Origin: Rhodococcus triatomae BKS 15-14
GTDB lineage: Bacteria > Actinomycetota > Actinomycetes > Mycobacteriales > Mycobacteriaceae
DNA length: 64,000 bases
NCBI GenBank assembly: GCA_000341795.1
Contig: AODO01000006.1
Coordinates: 124,001 to 188,000 of the forward strand
Direction of reading: 5' to 3'
Below the pieces are notes generated by a model. The model was not told the DNA's origin, made no database searches, and saw only the letters and a list, made by a program, of their open reading frames with translations. Positions 59,370 to 64,000 of the stretch are shown piece by piece. A program made the position numbers and the translations under genes. Every line of letters begins with the position of its first letter. The stretch's first letter is position 1.

Positions 59370-61049
59370 GTGACCGACGGACCGCTCATCGTCCAGTCCG
59401 ACAAGACTCTGCTGCTCGAGGTCGACCACCCGCTCGCCAACGAGGCGCGGCAGGCGATCGCGCCGTTCGCGGAACTCGAACGCGCGCCCGAGCACGTGCA
59501 CACCTACCGGGTGACTCCGCTCGCACTGTGGAACGCACGTGCCGCCGGGCACGACGCCGAGCAGGTCGTCGACGCGTTGGTCACCTATTCACGGTTCGCC
59601 GTGCCGCAGCCGCTGCTGGTGGACATCGTGGACACGATCGCCCGCTACGGCCGTCTGCAGCTGGTGAAGAACCCCGCGCACGGCCTCGTGCTGGTGAGCC
59701 TGGACCGCGCGGTGCTCACCGAGGTGCGCAGGCACAAGAAGATCGCACCGATGCTGGGCGCGCAGGTCGACGAGGACACGGTCGTCGTGCACCCGTCCGA
59801 GCGCGGACACCTCAAGCAGATGCTGCTCAAGATCGGTTGGCCGGCGGAGGACCTCGCCGGTTACGTCGACGGCGAGGCACACTCCATCGAGCTGGACTAC
59901 GAGGGACGGTTCCCCGGTTCGGCGGACGGTGGCTGGCACCTGCGGGACTACCAGGAGATGGCGGCCGACTCGTTCTGGGCGGGCGGCTCCGGCGTCGTGG
60001 TGCTGCCCTGCGGCGCGGGCAAGACGATGGTCGGTGCCGCCGCGATGGCGAAGGCCAAGGCGACGACCCTGATCCTGGTGACGAACACGGTCGCGGGTCG
60101 GCAGTGGAAGCGGGAGCTGATCGCGCGGACCTCCCTGACCGAGGACGAGATCGGCGAGTACTCCGGCGAGAAGAAGGAGATCCGGCCGGTCACCATCGCG
60201 ACGTATCAGGTGATCACCCGCAAGACGAAGGGTGAGTACAAGCACCTGGAGCTGTTCGACTCCCGCGACTGGGGTCTGGTGATCTACGACGAGGTGCACC
60301 TGCTGCCCGCTCCGGTGTTCCGGATGACGGCGGACCTGCAGTCGAGACGCCGACTCGGGCTCACCGCGACCCTGGTCCGCGAGGACGGGCGCGAAGGTGA
60401 CGTGTTCTCCCTGATCGGGCCGAAGCGGTACGACGCGCCGTGGAAGGACATCGAGGCGCAGGGCTGGATCGCGCCCGCCGAGTGCATCGAGGTGCGGGTG
60501 ACGCTCACGGACGCGGAGCGGATGGCGTACGCGACGGCGGAACCGGAGGAGCGGTACAAGCTGTGCTCGACCGCCCGCACGAAGAACGCCGTGGTGAAGT
60601 CGATCCTGGCGAAGCACGACGACTCGCAGACCCTGGTGATCGGCGCCTACATCGACCAGCTGGACGAGCTCGGTGAAGCGCTGGACGCGCCGGTCATCAA
60701 GGGGTCGACGAAGACGAAGGAGCGTGAGCAGTTGTTCGACGCGTTCCGGGCCGGGGAGATCAAGACCCTCGTGGTCAGCAAGGTCGCGAACTTCTCCATC
60801 GACCTGCCGGAGGCGTCGGTGGCGGTGCAGGTGTCGGGCACGTTCGGCTCGCGTCAGGAGGAGGCGCAGCGCCTCGGCAGGCTGCTCCGTCCGAAGCACG
60901 ACGGTGGGCAGGCGCACTTCTACTCGGTCGTCGCCCGGGACACCCTCGACTCGGAGTATGCGGCGCATCGGCAGCGCTTCCTGGCCGAGCAGGGCTACGC
61001 GTACCGGATCACCGACGCGGACGATCTCCTCGGCCCGGCGATCGGCTAG
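59370..61049 (+). CDS. xpb: XPB-type DNA repair helicase (ERCC3 homologue)
   Basis: The product is 559 aa. Helicase motifs: Walker A LPCGAGKTMVG, DEVH box IYDEVHLLP, TAT as GLTATLVRED which includes the XPB-specific RED motif, VI as RLGRLLRPK. An N-terminal damage-recognition-like domain (1-190) precedes them. It unwinds DNA 3'-5' with ATP. M. tuberculosis Rv0861c is the counterpart. The GTG at 59370 is supported by GGGAGG 6 bases upstream; the open frame extends 52 codons further. The companion helicase-associated protein is upstream. Confidence 0.94.
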   Translation: MTDGPLIVQSDKTLLLEVDHPLANEARQAIAPFAELERAPEHVHTYRVTPLALWNARAAGHDAEQVVDALVTYSRFAVPQPLLVDIVDTIARYGRLQLVKNPAHGLVLVSLDRAVLTEVRRHKKIAPMLGAQVDEDTVVVHPSERGHLKQMLLKIGWPAEDLAGYVDGEAHSIELDYEGRFPGSADGGWHLRDYQEMAADSFWAGGSGVVVLPCGAGKTMVGAAAMAKAKATTLILVTNTVAGRQWKRELIARTSLTEDEIGEYSGEKKEIRPVTIATYQVITRKTKGEYKHLELFDSRDWGLVIYDEVHLLPAPVFRMTADLQSRRRLGLTATLVREDGREGDVFSLIGPKRYDAPWKDIEAQGWIAPAECIEVRVTLTDAERMAYATAEPEERYKLCSTARTKNAVVKSILAKHDDSQTLVIGAYIDQLDELGEALDAPVIKGSTKTKEREQLFDAFRAGEIKTLVVSKVANFSIDLPEASVAVQVSGTFGSRQEEAQRLGRLLRPKHDGGQAHFYSVVARDTLDSEYAAHRQRFLAEQGYAYRITDADDLLGPAIG

Positions 61050-61075
61050 GACGAGGATCGGGTAGGAATAGGACC

Positions 61076-61735
61076 GTGCGTCGCTTCGAATTCCCCGTGG
61101 ACACCGCCCATGCCAGATCGGCCAACGAGACGGTGGGCGATGTCCGCCGCCTGCGCTGGTCGGCACTCATCACGGCGCTGTTGTTCGTGGCGATCGGGGT
61201 GTGGCTGATCGTGCTGGACCATCCGTGGTCGTACGCCGTGGGTGCGGTCGCGATCGTCGTCGCGGTGGCGTCGGTGTGGATGGCCTTCTGGGCGCCCCGC
61301 AAGGTGGGTTCGGTGGAGGACCTGTACGCGAACGGAGAGCTGGTCCCGGCGATCGTCGCGGTGTCGCGGCCCCGGGGTGCGACGCTCCTCGCTCTGGTGA
61401 ACACGGCGAAGCCGTCCGCGGACCGTCCGCACTACGCGCTGGTGACTCGGAACATCCGCACCCTGCCCGGTCACTCGCTGTCGAACGTCGGCGAGCGGGT
61501 GCCGTCCATCTCGGTGCTGTCGGACCGGTCGACGAACTCGACGGCCGACACCTGGCAGATGGTCAGCCCGATGCCGATCGCGTGGGGCACCCGCGACCCG
61601 AAGGTGATCCGTCGCGCGATCGAGCAGATCCCGAACGCGGAGTGGAAGCTGCTGACGAAGTCGATTCCGCTCGCCGACGACGTGCCGCGGGCGAAGAACC
61701 AGCAGATCCCCGTCGACGCCAACGACATCCGCTAG
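61076..61735 (+). CDS. DUF3239 membrane protein
   Basis: The product is 219 aa: two helices at about 32-52 and 55-78 followed by a cytoplasmic domain with SVEDLYANGELVPAIVAVSRPRG and SDRSTNSTADTWQMVSPMPIAWG, the DUF3239 signature in mycolic-acid actinobacteria. Its function is unknown. The GTG is 26 bp after the xpb stop. Its TAG stop shares CTAG (61732-61735) with the stop of the convergent GNAT gene. Confidence 0.85.
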   Translation: MRRFEFPVDTAHARSANETVGDVRRLRWSALITALLFVAIGVWLIVLDHPWSYAVGAVAIVVAVASVWMAFWAPRKVGSVEDLYANGELVPAIVAVSRPRGATLLALVNTAKPSADRPHYALVTRNIRTLPGHSLSNVGERVPSISVLSDRSTNSTADTWQMVSPMPIAWGTRDPKVIRRAIEQIPNAEWKLLTKSIPLADDVPRAKNQQIPVDANDIR

Positions 61736-62292
61736 GGCCAGCCGTCGGCGGGTTCGCGAGGATCACCGGGAAGCAGCGCGGCGACCCACATGTCCATCCG
61801 GGTTCCGCGCTGCAGTCCCCCGGCTCGCGCGATCCCCTCGAATCTGAATCCGACGCGGCGCGCGACCTCGGCGGAAGCCGAGTTCCCGACGAACGCACGC
61901 CATTCGATCCGCCCCAGCGCGAGGGTGTCCTGCCGGAAACCGAAGTCGCAGACCAGATTCAGCGCACGTGTCACGATTCCTTCGCCGCGCGCCTCGGGAG
62001 CGAGCCAGAATCCCACCTCGGCCGCGGACGGGTCCCGGGCACCCAGGCCGATCATCCCGAGGACCGCCCCGTCGCCCGTCCGTCGCACCGCCCAGGTCGG
62101 GCTGCGGTCCGCCCAGCCCGAGGGGACGACCGTGCGTACGAAAACCTCGGCGTCCGACCTCGTATAGGGCACGGGCATGGTTGTCCACCGCCCGATCGCC
62201 GGGTCCGTACAGAACTCGGCGATCCGGTCGATGTCGGACGGGGTGGGAGGTGTCAGTGCCAGCCCGGTTCCGGCGAGATCCGTGACGATCAT
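61732..62292 (-). CDS. GNAT-family N-acetyltransferase
   Basis: The product is 186 aa, RimJ/RimL-like. GNAT motifs: A (VGFWLAPEARGEGIVTRALN, including the acetyl-CoA pyrophosphate loop RGEGIV), B (LGRIEWRAFVGNSASAEVAR) and RVGFRFEG. It transfers an acyl group to an amine, either a ribosomal protein N-terminus or a small molecule. The ATG at 62292 overlaps the upstream stop by one base, so it is coupled to the LLM oxidoreductase gene. Substrate unknown. Confidence 0.92.
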   Translation of the reverse strand: MIVTDLAGTGLALTPPTPSDIDRIAEFCTDPAIGRWTTMPVPYTRSDAEVFVRTVVPSGWADRSPTWAVRRTGDGAVLGMIGLGARDPSAAEVGFWLAPEARGEGIVTRALNLVCDFGFRQDTLALGRIEWRAFVGNSASAEVARRVGFRFEGIARAGGLQRGTRMDMWVAALLPGDPREPADGWP

Positions 62293-63281
62293 CAGTCCGC
62301 CAGGGCCGGGATCACCTCGCGTTCGAAGAGTTCGAGCCCGCTCGTGTCGTAGGCGGCCTCCGGGAAGTAGCAGATGCCGTAGGCGAGGCCGCGCTCCTTC
62401 AGAGCGGCGAGGTTCGACACGACCTGTTCGGGCGTCCCGACACCGGGCATCCCACGGAAGGCGGCCATCGACGCCTCGGCGAGCTGCTCCCCCGCGTACT
62501 GCGCGATCCTGTCCTCGACGGCGGCGAGCCGGTCCTGCACCTCTGCCTCGGTGTCCGCGACGATCACGTTGTAGTTCGCGGAACGGGTGATGGCGTCGAA
62601 GTCGGTGCCGACGGCCCGGCAGTGGTCGCGCAGGATGTCGGACTTTCCGGTGAAACCGTCGAGGGTGCCGTCGAAGTTGGTGTACTGCGCGTACTTCGCG
62701 GCGATCCTCAGCGTCACCTTCTCGCCTCCGCCGGCGATCCACAGCGGGATGCCGCCGTCCTGCAGCGGCTTCGGCTGCACGATGGCGCCGTCCACCTGGT
62801 AGTACTTCCCGTCCAGGGTGGCGCTGCCGGCGGTCCACGCCTGCCGCATGATCTGCACGCCCTCGTCGAGCCGACCGAGCCGTTCCCTCGCGGACGGGAA
62901 CCCGTAGCCGTAGGCGCGCCACTCGTGTTCGTACCAACCGCCGCCGATACCCATCTCGACGCGGCCGCCCGAGATCAGGTCCACCGTCGCCGCGACCTTC
63001 GCGAGATAGGCGGGATTGCGGTAGCTCATGGCGGTGCACATCTGCCCGAGCCGGATCGTGGAGGTGACCGCGCCGAGCGCCGACATCAACGACCACGCCT
63101 CGTGGGTGGCCTCCTCGGTGGGTGCGGGAACGGTGTGGAAGTGGTCGTACACCCACGCCGATTCCCACGGCCCGGCCTCCGCACGCAGCGTCAGCCCCTT
63201 CATGACGTTCCACTGGTCGGACGGGTCGATGCCCGTCAGGTCGAGTCGCCAGCCCTGAGGTATGAACATCCCGAATCGCAT
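62292..63281 (-). CDS. LLM-class F420-dependent oxidoreductase
   Basis: The product is 329 aa. A luciferase-like (beta/alpha)8 barrel with VYDHFHTVPAP, LISGGRVEMGIGGGWYEHEW, PLWIAGGGEKVTLRIAAKYA. The GGGWYEHE motif and length suit F420-dependent enzymes of actinobacteria. These reduce or oxidise diverse substrates using F420H2. It precedes the GNAT gene with a 1-bp overlap. Substrate cannot be assigned. Confidence 0.9.
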   Translation of the reverse strand: MRFGMFIPQGWRLDLTGIDPSDQWNVMKGLTLRAEAGPWESAWVYDHFHTVPAPTEEATHEAWSLMSALGAVTSTIRLGQMCTAMSYRNPAYLAKVAATVDLISGGRVEMGIGGGWYEHEWRAYGYGFPSARERLGRLDEGVQIMRQAWTAGSATLDGKYYQVDGAIVQPKPLQDGGIPLWIAGGGEKVTLRIAAKYAQYTNFDGTLDGFTGKSDILRDHCRAVGTDFDAITRSANYNVIVADTEAEVQDRLAAVEDRIAQYAGEQLAEASMAAFRGMPGVGTPEQVVSNLAALKERGLAYGICYFPEAAYDTSGLELFEREVIPALAD

Positions 63282-63409
63282 GTCTCGAACCTAATCGCTG
63301 ACGACGCCGGGGGCACACCGTGGCTCGGCGGCGACGCAGAGCCCGGCCGAACGACTTCCGTCGAATCGTGCTTCACCGCAGCGCGGGCCTCGTCACCACC
63401 CGAGTCGGG

Positions 63410-64000
63410 TCACGCCACCGGCGTGTACTCCTGTTCGGGGCGGCCGGTCGCCCCGTAGCGCAGCTGCACCCGCAGGCGTCCCTTCGCGACCAGCGCCGCC
63501 AGGTATCGCTGGGCGGTCGCCCGGGACACGCCGATCTCGGCGGCCACCTCGGCGGCCGACAGTGGCTGATCGCTTTCGGCGAGCAGGTCCACGATGCGGG
63601 TGCGGGTGACGGACTGTTGAGGAGCGGTGTCCTCGACCTTCGGCGCCGCTCGCAGCGCCGCCAGCGCGCTGTCGATGCGCGACTGGTCGAGGGTGCGGTC
63701 GGCGACCGTCCGCCGGTAGTGCAGGTACGCACCGAGACGACGGGCGAGTTCGGTGTCCGCGAAGGGTTTGACGAGGTACACCAGCGCGCCCGCCGTCATC
63801 GCGTCCCGGACCGCGGCCCCCTCCGACGCCGCGCCGAGAATGAAGGCGTCACAGCGTAGTTCACGCACGAGTTCGATTCCGGATCCGTCCGGGAGGTACA
63901 CGTCCACGAGGGCGAGATCGACGTCGTTCGACCGGATCGCGTCGCGGGCCGCGGCCAGCGTCCCCGCGACCGCGACCACCTCGAAGCCGCCCATCGCCGA
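63410..64000 (-). CDS. CitB/DcuR-type response regulator, 5' end cut
   Basis: The last 197 codons are present; the start is beyond the right edge. The receiver domain retains phospho-acceptor Asp (LALVDVYLPDGSG) and Lys (LVKPF). The C-terminus is a helix-turn-helix (LSAAEVAAEIGVSRATAQRY). This arrangement belongs to response regulators of citrate/malate (dicarboxylate) metabolism, usually paired with a CitA/DcuS-type sensor kinase likely encoded just outside the window. The 128-bp gap to the LLM gene holds nothing evident. Confidence 0.88.
   Translation of the reverse strand, partial: SAMGGFEVVAVAGTLAAARDAIRSNDVDLALVDVYLPDGSGIELVRELRCDAFILGAASEGAAVRDAMTAGALVYLVKPFADTELARRLGAYLHYRRTVADRTLDQSRIDSALAALRAAPKVEDTAPQQSVTRTRIVDLLAESDQPLSAAEVAAEIGVSRATAQRYLAALVAKGRLRVQLRYGATGRPEQEYTPVA

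Overview
The window is very GC-rich actinobacterial DNA with dense coding, frequent GTG starts and many 1-11 bp stop/start overlaps. The gene set points to a mycolic-acid actinobacterium, most likely Rhodococcus or a close relative. From memory of M. tuberculosis, the backbone is collinear with Rv0905 down to Rv0861c: echA6 (cut by the left edge), accD3, prrA-prrB, gltA2, citA, serC, sepH, a DUF2537 protein, a SpoU methyltransferase, a MarR regulator, an MFS protein, a DUF2771 protein, cspB, rpfA, a helicase-associated protein and the XPB helicase. The synteny is recalled, not computed. No tRNA, rRNA, insertion sequence, prophage or CRISPR array was seen.

Left part (1-21.5 kb): redox and regulatory genes interspersed with backbone genes. 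These are a flavin monooxygenase-like enzyme, a hemerythrin-like protein facing a large AfsR/SARP-type ATPase regulator, an AraC regulator, a membrane-anchored pseudokinase, an aldo-keto reductase, an ABC-F ATPase, a copper/heme export cluster (membrane protein, PCuAC chaperone, DyP peroxidase), an XRE regulator-membrane protein-ABC exporter operon, accD3 with a membrane partner, a divergent LysR/NDH-2-like pair and a bacterial GOLPH3 protein. A pair of 57-bp repeats with nested inverted repeats lies at 21.2 kb.

Middle (21.5-45 kb): central metabolism and its control. Propionyl-CoA synthetase, the PrrAB two-component system, a double-domain FKBP, two different citrate synthases, pyridoxamine-phosphate oxidase and phosphoserine aminotransferase (a PLP enzyme), then SepH (division), a PHA-synthase-like hydrolase, an RNA methyltransferase, a MarR regulator, a purine permease and a YhgE/Pip membrane protein preceded by a perfect TetR-style operator.

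Right part (45-64 kb): an Hsp90/sacsin-type ATPase overlapping a DUF3027 zinc protein and a PAP2 phosphatase, a cold-shock protein, a membrane/glycosyltransferase operon, and rpfA. rpfA has a 338-bp leader carrying a ydaO-type (c-di-AMP) riboswitch, with a perfect CRP site upstream inside the preceding gene. Then come the XPB helicase and its companion, separated by small genes, and finally a GNAT enzyme, an F420-type luciferase-like oxidoreductase and a CitB-type response regulator cut by the right edge. Convergent gene pairs are often separated by long perfect hairpins. I did not find a clearly new multi-gene defence or biosynthetic system. The most unusual items are the hairpin repeat pair, the pseudokinase, the Hsp90-like/DUF3027/PAP2 overlap and the layered control of rpfA.
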